Shown here: in pieces, positions 45,437-55,656 of the stretch
How positions within the stretch are numbered: position 1 is the stretch's first letter
Layout: each line of letters starts with the position of its first letter
Source of the DNA: Glycine soja
Lineage: Eukaryota > Streptophyta > Magnoliopsida > Fabales > Fabaceae
Reading direction: 5' to 3'
DNA length: 64,000 nt
Assembly (NCBI RefSeq): GCF_004193775.1
Contig: NC_041021.1
Coordinates: 19,684,632 to 19,748,631, forward strand
Program-made: the position numbers and the translations under genes
The notes under the pieces: generated by a model
What the model was told of the DNA's origin: nothing
Databases searched by the model: none
Seen by the model: the letters and a program-made list of their open reading frames with translations, nothing else

Positions 45437-45715
45437 GAATATGAATGTATGATGATTTTGATGATGCCAAAGAAGAATCAAAGAAGGCTGTTACATTTGC
45501 TTCAAGATTAATACAAGATTGCTTTAACAAACAAAGCCTTGATTCAAGATTTCTTCAAGATCAAGCCTTGCCTCAAAACAAAGGGTTTCAAAGTCATGCA
45601 AGGCTCTGGTAATCAATTACCAGGAAGTGTAATCGATTACTAGAAGGGAAGGTTGAGAAATAGCTGTTGAAAAGGGTTTTGAATTTGAATTTTGAACATG
45701 TAATCAATTAATGCG
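45437..45715 (+). repeat. Truncated SIRE-like LTR (5' part)
   Basis: ATGAATGTATGATGATTTTG and onward matches the start of the solo LTR at 40832-41805 (minus) for about 280 bp, then stops at CATGTAATCAATTA. It directly follows a purine tract. Confidence 0.8.
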
Positions 45716-46110
45716 ATCAACATGAACACATGAGATTCGATTGTCGTCCTGTCTTTAAAAGAAGAATGGAAAAATCCGACAAGAGGAATTTCAAAGAGAA
45801 GAAAGAAAAAAAAAACATACATCACTTGGGAAGATAATGTCATAAATTCTTCAAGTGATTCAGAGAATAAAATCATAAGTTTGGGTCTCATGTTGCAAGA
45901 CTATGAAAACGAAGAAAAACAAAGTTGATACATTAATAGCAATTTCTCCAAACACATGACAGAAGATGCATTAGAGTTTATTCATGTTTCTTCCCAAAAT
46001 AGTGAATATGTGATTTATGAAGACAACAAACAAAGGCCACATTTCTCCCCAAGAAAAGTGAATATGTGATTTATGGAGACAACAAACAAAGACCACTTGA
46101 TCAACAAGCC
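45716..46110 (+). pseudogene. SIRE-like gag fragment on plus strand
   Basis: Immediately after the truncated LTR the plus strand reads CDQHEHMRFDCRPVFKRRME then KSDKRNFKEKKEKK, the second half of a zinc knuckle (C-x4-H-x4-C) and the basic segment after it. After a frame change it continues YITWEDNVINSSSDSENK. This part of gag normally lies thousands of bases from a 5' LTR start, so LTR and gag pieces have been joined by deletion or rearrangement. The remainder to 46110 is stop-ridden, with a partial duplication (GTGAATATGTGATTTATG near 46001 and 46056). Confidence 0.65.
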
Positions 46111-46129
46111 CAACAAGTGATATCAAATG

Positions 46130-46480
46130 ATACCAACAAGTCACTTGTCTTTGATTGATTACTTTTGATGATTTTTGTCTATGATTGTTAACTTTTGATT
46201 GAGTTTTGATGCTTGTTTTCTGCTTAAGTTTTTTTATTGTCCTTGATGATTATGATTGATAGTTATGTTGATTGTCTTTGATAATTGTTTTTGATTATGT
46301 TTTGTTGATTGCTTTTGATTGTGTTTTTGATTGATGTGTCATTGTGCTTGATTAATATTGATGATTATTCTTGATTGAGTTTTGATTGTTTTTTATGATT
46401 GTTCTTGATTGAGTTTTGATTGTCTTTGATGATTGTGTTTGAAGGTTATGTTGATTATTGATTACTTTTGATGGTTTTTC
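46130..46480 (+). repeat. GATTG-rich low-complexity stretch
   Basis: Irregular repeats of TTGATTGAGTTTTGATTGT, TGATTATGTT and TTTGATGATTG over about 350 bp. No regular period, no ORF. Confidence 0.7.
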
Positions 46481-46805
46481 TTGCTTTATATTGGATATGT
46501 GTTTTTGTGGGTGCAAAATAGTTTGTTTTAATGCCTTTTGATATCACTTGACTCTTATACATTGCAACAAGTGATAACATTTTTCTCCTCTCTATTCATG
46601 ATTTGTTTTTGATGTTGACAAAGGGGGAGAGAAAGATAAAAGATAAAATAGTAAGAAAAATTATATATGAAAAATATAAAATCTTCAATTGTCTCATACA
46701 AGCAATCATTGCAAAACCAAGGGGAAGTAAACTATACGCAAATAGATATTTTTTGTTGTTGCTCCTAACCTATAGATGGTTGTCATCATCAAAAAGGGGG
46801 AGAAT
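46481..46805 (+). other. Second SIRE-like 3' internal end
   Basis: No gene. Contains two purine-tract contexts, GACAAAGGGGGAGAG (46617) and CATCAAAAAGGGGGAGAA (46789), the second directly followed by TGTGAATCATGC, the left border of the inverted-LTR palindrome. Confidence 0.5.
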
Positions 46806-47506
46806 GTGAATCATGCATGTTTTGATGATGTCGAAAAGAAATCACTTGATTGTCATCATCAAAAAGGGAGAGAATGTGAATGTATGATGATTTTGATGAT
46901 GCCAAAGAAGAATCGAACAAGGCTGCTACATTTGCTTCAAGATTAATACAAGATTGCTTCAACAAACAAAGCCTTAATTCAAGATTTCTTCAAGATCAAG
47001 CCTTGCCTTAAAACAAAGGATTTCAGAGTCATGCAAGGCTCTGGTAATTGATTATCAGGAAGTGTAATTGATTACCAGAAGGGAAGGTTGAGAAATAGTT
47101 GTTGAAAAGGGTTTTAAGTTTGAATTTTGAACATGTAATCGATTACCATATGTTTGTAATCGATTACCAGCAACGAAACTCTTGAAATTCAAATTCAAAA
47201 CCCTTTTCAACAGCTATTTCTCAACCTTCCCTTTTGGTAATCGATTACACTTCCTGATAATCGATTACCAGAGCCTTGCATGACTTTGAAACCCTTTGTT
47301 TTGAGGCAAGGCTTGATCTTGAAGAAATCTTGAATCAAGGCTTTGTTTGTTGAAGCAATCTTGTATTAATCTTGAAGCAAATGTAGCAACCTTGTTTGAT
47401 TCTTCTTTAGCATCACCAATATCATCATACATTCACATTCTCCCCCTTTTTTATGATGACAATTAAGTGATTTGTTTTCAACATCATTAAAACATGCATG
47501 ATTCAC
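46806..47506. repeat. ~700-bp palindrome of two head-to-head SIRE-like LTR starts
   Basis: The left arm (46806 to about 47128) carries purine tract plus LTR start in plus orientation. The right arm (about 47184-47506) is its reverse complement, ending CATTCACATTCTCCCCC then CATGCATGATTCAC. The ~55-bp centre holds two GTAATCGATTAC motifs. Arms match closely with scattered substitutions. The left LTR piece appears joined to the inverted one at ATTCAAATTCAAAA (about 47188-47201). Confidence 0.85.
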
Positions 47507-48578
47507 TTATTGTTGATGCTTTTCTTACTTAACCTATTTTAGAAGCAAACATCTCAAGACTAGAAAACATCTATGGAGTTGATAGAGGACTATCCAAGAA
47601 GGAAGAGTTTGGCTTGGGTGAGCTCAACATAGATGGACCAATCACTTGAGTAAGGAGTAAGAGATTTCAATAAGAGCTTGACAAGAGACTAAACTCTCTC
47701 ATGGAGGAAAAAGAAAAAGAAGCGAAGCTCATAAATTTTAGTCAACTTTTAAAATAAGATTTATTTTTTGTTTTTAATTTTATTTTAGGCCTATTTTTGG
47801 ATTTGTAATGGGTTGCTACCTTTTTATTATTATTTTAAGTTTTTTAATTATTATATTAGTTATTGGGCCTTGGACTTAATTTAGGGTTATTAGTAAGAGT
47901 TATAAATAAACTTCTTAAACACTTTGTTGGCAGTTTTGGATGAAATTTCCGATTAGATACAGTTAAGAGAGTGTCTCTCTTGGTTCTTGTGTGAAACCTT
48001 AGGTTCTTATCAAAGAATTCTATTATTTGTGGCGAATCATCCTTAACTTATCAATCTTCTAAGATTGTGGTGTTTTTCTTTCCATCTCCTTTTATAAATC
48101 CTACTTTTTCCTTTTTATTTTCACTAATTTCAGAAAGCCCCAAATAGGTCCATGAGTTTGTTGATGCTAAAAATTGGATCCACAAATTAAGGTTACATTA
48201 AGAGTTATTGAGTCTGTGACCTTCAATGTAATGAAGGTCATACTAGAGATCAAGAAGAGAGTTGAAACTACAGCTGCACCTCAACTTTTATCTAACATCT
48301 TCAAACAAATTACATCAATGTCTAAATAGACCAAATGAAGACTCAACAGCTTGGTTGTTGCCCGCAAGACCTCAACCTCAAACCCAACTTGAACGAGTGG
48401 TTATTTCAGACAAAAATGTCAGACTCTATCTTGGTTTCAGAGGATACAGACTATTTGAGGGGTAGACTATCAACCAAACATGGAGAGAGAAGATGGACTT
48501 TGGCTCCCAATGCTTGAATCTAAAAATGCAAAAGATTGAACTTTAGAAATTGAATCTGGTTAAGCTATGGAAAGAATG
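47507..48578 (+). other. Decayed Ty3/gypsy 3' end and possible LTR
   Basis: 47615-47745 reads NIDGPIT, stop, VRSKRF then ELDKRLNSLMEEKEKE, like the conserved GPITR segment near the end of gypsy polyproteins. About 47780-48130 has LTR character (T-rich, TATAAATAAA at 47903) but no partner. 48131-48578 shows nothing recognisable; frames at 48262-48517 lack any domain. Confidence 0.4.
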
Positions 48579-49540
48579 TGATGCAAGCTCCATTGGAGCT
48601 TGTAGGCCTAGGATCTTCTTCATCAATGGATTCCTTTGCTTCTTGGAAGATGAATGGCAGCGGAATGGAGAAGGAAGAGAGAGAGGAGACGCCACTTCAA
48701 GGAAAAGATGAGTCTAGAAGAAGCTCACCACCATAGGAGGCCATGGATAAGAGTTTGGAGGAAGAAGGAGATGAATGAAGGGAGACGGAGAGAAGAGCAC
48801 GAAATTTTGTACTCCAAATGAGCTTTGAAATCTGAAGTTTAATATTCAAATGATCAAAGTTGAAAAAAATGCACACACATGACCTCTATTTATAGCCTAA
48901 GTGTCACACAAAATTGGAGGGAAATTCAAATTTCACTTGAATTTGAAATTGAATTTGTGGAGCCAAACTTTGGAGCCAAAATTTCACTAATTATGATTAG
49001 TGAATTTTAGTTATGGTTCAGCCCACTAATCCAAGATCAATTCTAAGATTCTCCACTAAGTGTGCTTAGGTGTCATGAGGCATGAAAAGCATGAAGGACA
49101 TGCACAAAGTGTGACTATATGATGTGGCAATGGGGTGTAGTAAGCAAATGCTCACCTCCCCCTCTAAAATTTAATTGGATTGGGCTTCTACCAATTCAAT
49201 TAAATTTATTTCAAACCACACACATCAAATATCCACTTAGTGCATGTGAAATTACAAAACTACCCCTAATACAAAAACTAGTCTAGGTGCCCTAAAATAC
49301 AAGGGCTGAAAAATCATATATTTCTAGGGTACCCTACCTACATTATGGAGCCCAAAATACAAGACCCAAAATTAATGAAACCTTATTCTAATATGTACAA
49401 AGATAAGTGGGCTCGTACTTAGCCCATGGGCCCGAAATCTACCCTAAGGCTCATAAGAACCCTAGGGCCTTCTCTTGCATCTTTGGCCCATTCTACTTGG
49501 AGTCTTCTATCCAATGCCCTTGCGGGGTAGGATTGCATCA
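48579..49540 (-). mobile_element. Solo LTR with TSD GAATG
   Basis: A 962-bp segment, TGATGCAAGCTCC ... GATTGCATCA, is flanked by GAATG at 48574-48578 and 49541-49545. On the minus strand GCTATAAATAGAGG (about 48890) is a good TATA box, so the LTR probably reads leftward. No internal region or second LTR is nearby. Confidence 0.85.
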
Positions 49541-50560
49541 GAATGTGTGCTAGGGATTGATGATCCCTTCTCTTATTCATCCTTAGAGACCTTAGAAGAA
49601 GAGGTCCATGCTCTTTTCAACTATTTTGGAAGAGCAAGTCATATAAGGGGGTTTCCTTAAAGGAATCCCTCTCCGCCAAATCTCAACAACATAATCTTTG
49701 AACATACACCATCTGACATGAAGGTCTACCCTCCAGGAGCTACAATATGGAGAAGTAGAGAGGTTGCTTATGATGAAATGCCTTTCTCCACTCCTCTAGA
49801 CCTTCAACAACTTCTAGGTTTGATGGTCATCTTCAATGTGGTTCTTCCCTGCAATTGTGCTAAGTTTAGGGAATCCTTCCATGTAAAGGACATCTATCAT
49901 GAAGATCTTGAGGAGAGCCCAACCTTCTCAGAACGAGAGTTCTCTAATTATGGCTCGTAGTTGCGTTTGTATATCAAACAATACAAAGAAGAAATTAGGA
50001 CAAGGCAAGCTTACTTCAGACGATTGCAAATTGAATATGCATCTACTTTTCATGATAAGCTCTCGATTTTTGTGTCTTGCACATTCTAAAACTAAGTTCC
50101 AATTAGCAGCAAACAAGTAAGTGTTTATGTCATTTAAAACTAATTATTATTCAAATGTATATTAGAAAATAAGTGTTAACATGTTTATCTTTTTTTTATT
50201 TGAATCCAATAATTTAAGATTTAATAAAAACTTAAATCAACTTAAAAATGAAGAACGAAATATATTAAATCAATAATTAAATTTGTATTTATTATTTATT
50301 AATTTAATTAATTACTTAATTAAAATTAATTTAATTAGATTTAATTCGAAAATAAGTGAAAAAATAACACGGGAAAGTTTTCAATTATATAAAGTCTTTT
50401 TTTTTATATATGATTTATATAGATAGATTCAATTTATGCTACTTTCATGGTAGGGAGCCTTCAAAAGCGCATCCACACGATTAAAAAATTATTAAATCCA
50501 ACGACTCTCCCTTAAAATAAAAAGATCCAACGGCTCTCATAAGTTTCCCAGAACGAGAGA
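49541..50560 (+). other. Unrecognised flank upstream of the WLM gene
   Basis: Frames at 49475-49660 (PFSYSSLETLEEEVHALFNY) and 49718-49960 (YPPGATIWRSREVAYDEMPF) look mildly coding-like, but I recognise no family. 50130-50450 is very AT-rich with nothing visible. Confidence 0.35.
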
Positions 50561-50607
50561 CCTATGAAGCTCTCCCATACCAACGCTGTAGTGGTAGACA
50601 TAGTAGA

Positions 50608-50616
50608 TTACTTTAT
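50608..50616 (+). promoter_or_regulatory. Candidate promoter of WLM gene
   Basis: TTTATAAATTAATT near 50608 lies about 130 bp before a probable 5' UTR exon. CGACGTGG (about 50657) and CACACGTCA (about 50686) are ACGT-core elements nearby. Confidence 0.4.
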
Positions 50617-50639
50617 AAATTAATTAATAACGAAATACA

Positions 50640-50744
50640 AATACGCATCTAGATTCTTCGACGTGGTGTGAATATGCGTTAGCGCACACGTCAATCTCCC
50701 CGTCTTAATTGACCTTTCCTCAATCTTTCACTCTTTTGTGTCAG
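50640..50744 (+). other. Probable 5' UTR exon of WLM gene
   Basis: CT-rich sequence ends TTTTGTGTCAG followed by the donor GTAACC at 50745. The next acceptor, TTCTTGTAG, at 51398 opens the exon with the start codon. The transcription start is a guess. Confidence 0.45.
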
Positions 50745-51405
50745 GTAACCCAATCCTCTTCCTGCTTAGTCGATGCAATTTCAATTCTGATCATGTCAAT
50801 TTTCTCTTTTCTCTATACTATTTCCTGTTGCTGTTTTTGTTACAAAATTGTTGCTTTGTTTTTGTTTTTTTTGTTTTCATTTTATCTGTTTTGTGGTTGA
50901 TGTCGGCGTCGAATTACGAATTCTCGCTTGGGTTTCTTCAATTTTCTAGAATTTTGTTATGGAAGTTGTGAATCTATTTTAAAACTTGTCAAATTACTGA
51001 TACTCATTTTGAAATAATTTGTTGGTATGATTAATTTTTGTCAAATTTGGCTGCATATGCATATCTACGTGAAGTTGTTGACTTTACTCGCTTATGCCTT
51101 ATGGTTTAATTTGCATTGTTTTGTTGTTGCTGGGATCCGTAGCTGCATTCAGAGTGTTTGAGATTGCCCTTATAAGAATTGTTCAATTTTAGTTTTCCAA
51201 ATATTGGCACTCACATGAGAAGGGGAATTTTTTAAAGCTTGTTTTGGTTGGGGTTAACTTACACGGCAAGTTCACCTTAAGGGATATCCCTGTACACAAA
51301 GATGTGTTAGTTGTCTCTAATATTCCTTTTGGGGCACTTTTTGTACCATAAAAAATATAATCACTGGAAAATAACAAGACTTGTTTTGGTTCTTGTAGGT
51401 CAAAT

Positions 51406-51648
51406 ATGCAACCTCAATTTAGCCAGATTAACATCTCTGTTACATGGAGGGGAAAGAAATTTGTTGTCGAGATGAATATAGGAGCCAATGTGAAGGATCT
51501 AGGGCAGGAATTGCAAAAGTTAACAAATATCAAAGAAGATACCATGCGGTTCATTGTTCCACAGATTTCTGCCAGAACGTCAAAACTTCTGGCCCCCTTT
51601 TCCAAGGAACATGCACTTTTAAGTCTGCAGGAAACTTCAATTACCGAG
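51406..51648 (+). CDS. WLM-domain (WSS1-type) metalloprotease, coding exon 1 (ubiquitin-like domain)
   Basis: The exon opens after the acceptor TTCTTGTAG (51398). ATG 51406 starts MQPQFSQINISVTWRGKKFV and the exon ends ITE with donor GTACTG at 51649: 81 codons, phase 0. The sequence matches the N-terminal ubiquitin-like domain of plant ubiquitin-and-WLM-domain proteins (Arabidopsis At5g35690 type, from memory), with VEMNIGANVKDLGQELQKLT, MRFIVPQ and LLAPFSKEHALLSLQE. Relatives of yeast Wss1 and SPRTN are proteases for DNA-protein crosslink repair. No stop or frameshift interrupts it. It joins in frame to the exon at 59030-59239 across a 7.4-kb intron that contains a LINE. The frame continues 30 bp past the donor, which is why a longer frame appears. 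Confidence 0.85.
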
Positions 51649-51693
51649 GTACTGTCATTTACACATTCTGTATCATGAGGGTTAAGATTTAGC

Positions 51694-51707
51694 TAGATGA
51701 AAAATAT
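51694..51707. repeat. LINE TSD, copy at 3' end
   Basis: TAGATGAAAAATAT here and at 57833-57846: a perfect 14-bp duplication around the LINE. Confidence 0.92.
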
Positions 51708-51892
51708 TTTTTTTTGATCGGCAAAGATAAAATTGTATTTATGTAAAAATGAAGTACCAGGGGTACTGATATTACACAGATAAGGTATACCATACTACTG
51801 ATTCCACAATCAGACAAACATAGTCTGAAGGAGAACCAAAGTAAGGTTATAATTGAAATTTACATGTGTTACTTTCCAAACTGTTCTATCCT

Positions 51893-54800
51893 CTACTGAT
51901 ACAAAAAACCTTGTCTAATACTACTTGACCATTGATTAAAATGAATTGTGAAATCTTTCTCGAAGCCCCTTAGCCAAGTCCAAATGAGGAATGTGGCATC
52001 TTCAAACAGTTTATTAGCATTGAAGGTTGCATTAGAGAACACTATACTATTTCGGAGCTTCCAAATAGACCATGTTAAAGCTAACCACCAGCATTACCAT
52101 CTCTGGATCCTTACACCATCAACTTGAACACCTATGTGTTGAAGAAAATGTTGTTGTGGAATTAACGGAAAAGCACCTTTTATATTCAGCCATGACATGG
52201 TTTCCCACCAAATAGGTTGGATTCTGCTGCAATGGAAGAATAAGTGTGATGCACCCTCCTCTTCATTTTTGCAAAATGGGCAAAGCGTATCTGTGAGTTG
52301 CACTTGTCTCCTCTGCAGATTTTGTCTTGTAGGCAGCCTATCTCTAAGTAGCCTCCACGCAAAGACCGCTATTCTGCTGGGAATCTTTAATCTCCACACT
52401 TTCTCAAAGCACTCCTCTTGACTTCCCACTGCTGCTTCCTCCCCTAGCATATTATAGGCATTGCGTGTTGAATATTGGCCTGTTGGGTCTCTAGTCCACT
52501 CCCAAACATCAAATCCTTGTTGTTGTATGACCTTACCTTCAACTTCTCTTAGAAAATTGACAGCCAAGTCAATTTCACTGTCAAACAGTGGCTTTCTCCA
52601 GGTGAAATTCCACTCCCAGCTTATATCCTTGTGACTTCCCATCTGTTAGACAAGCTGATGCTGCTGTGATGATATCAAATAAAGTCTAGGATATTTTCCT
52701 GCGAATGTATCCTCCCCACCTAGTCACCTATCCTCCCAGAATTTAATTTTATCTCTACTTCAAACCCTCCACTTCATACCATTTTGGATAAGCTGCCCCT
52801 GATGTGAATGAAAAAGAACCTTTTTTTAAATCTCTCCACCAAATTGATTCATGGGCTACTGAAGTTGCATCAATCAAACCCCTTCATCCGCCATATTTGG
52901 ATTCTAATACCCTAGCCCATAATTCTCCTTTGTTTTGCATAAGATTCCACTCCCATTTGCCGAGCAATGCAGAGTTAAAATTGCTGATGTTCTTGATGCC
53001 CAGGCCTCCGTTTTCTTTTGGTAAGCACACTATGTCCCATCTGATCCATGCCATCTTGTTTTGGTCAGGTCCACCTCCCCATAGGAATTGACGTTGTATT
53101 CTCACCAGCCTATCCACCACCGCTTTAGGTACCCTGAAAAAAGAAAAGAAGTAGATGGGAATCGATGTTAGCACTGATTGTATTAGTGTCACTCTCCCCC
53201 CAAAGGATAGGTGTCTCTGTTTCCACTTTGCTAACTTTCCTCACATTTTTGAATAATGGGATCCCACATCTGTCGTCGCCTTAGGTTGGCCCCTATAGGT
53301 ATACCCAGATAAACTAGAGGAAAAGTCAGCAAGCCACAGTTCAAATATTTGGCTGCCTGTTGCTTCCATTGATCTGTTTCACCAAGAGCTCCAAAACAGC
53401 TCTTTGCAAAATTTATTTTTAGGCCTGATGCAAGTTCAAACGTCCTCAGGATAGTTTTGATTGCTTTTACGTTCTCCATAGTTGCCTCCCCAAAAAAGAT
53501 TGTGTCATCAGCATACTGTAAGATACTAATATCCACATTATTGGAGCCTACTTGGAAGCCCTTATACAAATTTTCCTCCTTAGCTCTCCTCAACAGCTCA
53601 TTCAGAGCTTCAGCTACCACATTATATAAGAAAGGTGCTAGTGGATCCCCTTGCCTCAGACCCCTTTTGGGGAAGAACTCAGTCGTGGGGCTGCCATTGA
53701 CCAAAATCGAAATAGACGCAAATTTCAAACACCCCGCAATCCATTTGACCCATTTGGAATTGAATCCTGTTCTTTCCAGCATGTACAATAGAAAATCCCA
53801 TGACACCGAGTCGTATGCCTTCTCATAATCTACTTTGAACACAAGACAAGATTTACTACTTCTTTTGGCCTCTTCAATCACCTCATTTGCAATGAGGGCA
53901 CTATGTAGTAGATGTCTTCCCTCAATGAATGCAGATTGGGTCTCATCTACGATAAAGGTCATCACCTTCTTTAGTCTTTTAGCCAGCACTTTTGGAGACT
54001 ATCTTGTACATACAACCTATTAGTGAGATAGGTTTGTAGTCATTCAAGAATTGAGGATTAGCTACCTTGGGAATTAGAACTATGAAGGATGCATTGTAAC
54101 CCCTTGGGAAGACGCCATTGGCATAAAATTCATCTAGAAAACGAAGAACATCAGATTTAATTAGCTGCCAAAACTGCTTGGTGAATTTAAAATTCATTCC
54201 ATCAAGACCTGGGCTTTTATCACTCCCACAATCCCATATAGCCTGTTTTACTTCCTCCTCTTGAAAGTGATCCACCAACATGTCATTATGTTGCTGACTA
54301 ATTGACTGAAAACAAATTCCATCCAGCCTAGGTCGATGTGTATCTGCTTCTTGAAATCTTTGTGAGAAGAATGATCTAACTTCCTCCTTCACCTTATATA
54401 GGTCATCAATCCATGTTCCATCAATCATGACTCCCTTTAGAGAGTTGTGCCTTCGGTTAGCATTCATCATCAAGTGAAAGTAACGTGAATTGCAGTCTCC
54501 TTGCTTGAGCCATCTTGATCTCGCCTTCTGCCTCAATAGCCATTCATGAGCTTGTGCAGCTACCCATAGAGCTTCTTGTAATTGTCTCCTTTTCATCTTT
54601 TCTTGAGTAGATAGCTGTCATTGGGTTGTATCCTCCTCCATTTTGTTTAGTTCATCTTCAATCTTCTTGACCTTCTTGTAAGTATCTCCATAGTTCTCCT
54701 TATTCCAAATTTTCAGCCTTTATTTGAGTCTCTTTATTTTTTCATTGAGAACATAACCTCCCCATCCTGATTACTGATTGGAGGACCAGCAATTGTGCAC

Positions 54801-55580
54801 AGTTTCTTTGAAAGAATTGTCTGATAACCAGCAGTCTAGAATCCTAAAAGGTTTAGGACTCCAGTCGACGGATATAGACCTAAGCAAGATTGGACAGTGG
54901 TTTGAAAAGTTCCTGGGTAAAGTGATTTGAGTGCTTGCAGGCCATTTGTCAAGCCACTCAGGGGAAAGCAGGAATCTGTCAAGCTTACTCCTGGAGGTCC
55001 CATTTGGTTTGACCTAGGTGAATTTTCTTCCCAGCCATGGTGCCTCAACAACCTCCAAATCATCTATCCAATCATTGGATTCTTTGATGCTGTTATTCCC
55101 TGGGTCCCTTTGACTTGTGCCAAATCTTTCAGTTGGTTCCCTGATGATGTTAAAATCACCAAAAATGCCCCAAAGATCCCCAGACAGTGAGTGTTTCTGC
55201 TGCCTTACCTGATCCCATAGTGTCCTCTTATGTTGAGTTTCACTTGGGGAGTATATAGTAACTATGTTGACTTGCTGTGCCTCCCTAATCCATTCTCCTG
55301 TCAGTAGAATAAAACCATTGCCGATGACTTTCCTTTGTAGCTTGAATATCTTTTCACTCCACAAACATAAGATGTCTCCTACTGTGTTATTAGCAGGTTG
55401 AATCTCTCAGCTAACCTCAGCTTCCCCCCATAATGATTGACACGTGGCTTTATCAATCGGCGCTTTCTTTGTCTCCTGCAAACATACCATGTCTGCATTC
55501 TCCTTCTTGATCAATCTTTGAATGGCTGTCCATTTTACTCCCCTCCCTAAACCCCTGACATTGTATGATACAATATTCAT
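51893..55580 (-). pseudogene. LINE ORF2: endonuclease, RT, zf-RVT
   Basis: Minus-strand ATG 55580 starts MNIVSYNVRGLGRGVKW, the apurinic-type endonuclease, with MVCLQETKKAPIDKATC and later WGIFGDFNIIREPTERFG. After frame breaks (stop near 55409; broken 54835-54600), RT runs 54596-53979 and, shifted, 53989-53231. It includes SPGLDGMNFKF, NDYKPISLIGC, VFKVDYEKAYDSVSW, KRGLRQGDPLAPFLY and the catalytic ILQYADDTIFFG. A one-base loss near 53235 and further breaks lead to 53192-52884 (WGGGPDQNKMAWIRWDIVC) and the zinc-binding zf-RVT domain 52642-52094 (LCPFCKNEEEGASHLFFHC). One more stop at 52094 precedes the C-terminus ending at TAG 51893. Catalytic residues remain but the protein is broken at least five times. 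Confidence 0.88.
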
Positions 55581-55656
55581 GGACAGCTGCTGTTGATTCC
55601 CAACCTCTTTGCTTCCTTCTTATCTCTTTCCTCCATTTCCTTTAATTTCTAAATGA

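Noticed and set aside
53457..53828. Plus-strand ORF of 123 codons
   Set aside because: It is antisense to the LINE RT; the same holds for 56400-56690 and 57021-57236.
53231..54596. Bacterial-type RT system (retron, DGR or group II intron)
   Set aside because: The RT sits between an endonuclease and zf-RVT with poly-A and TSD, i.e. a plant LINE; other RTs here are within LTR elements.
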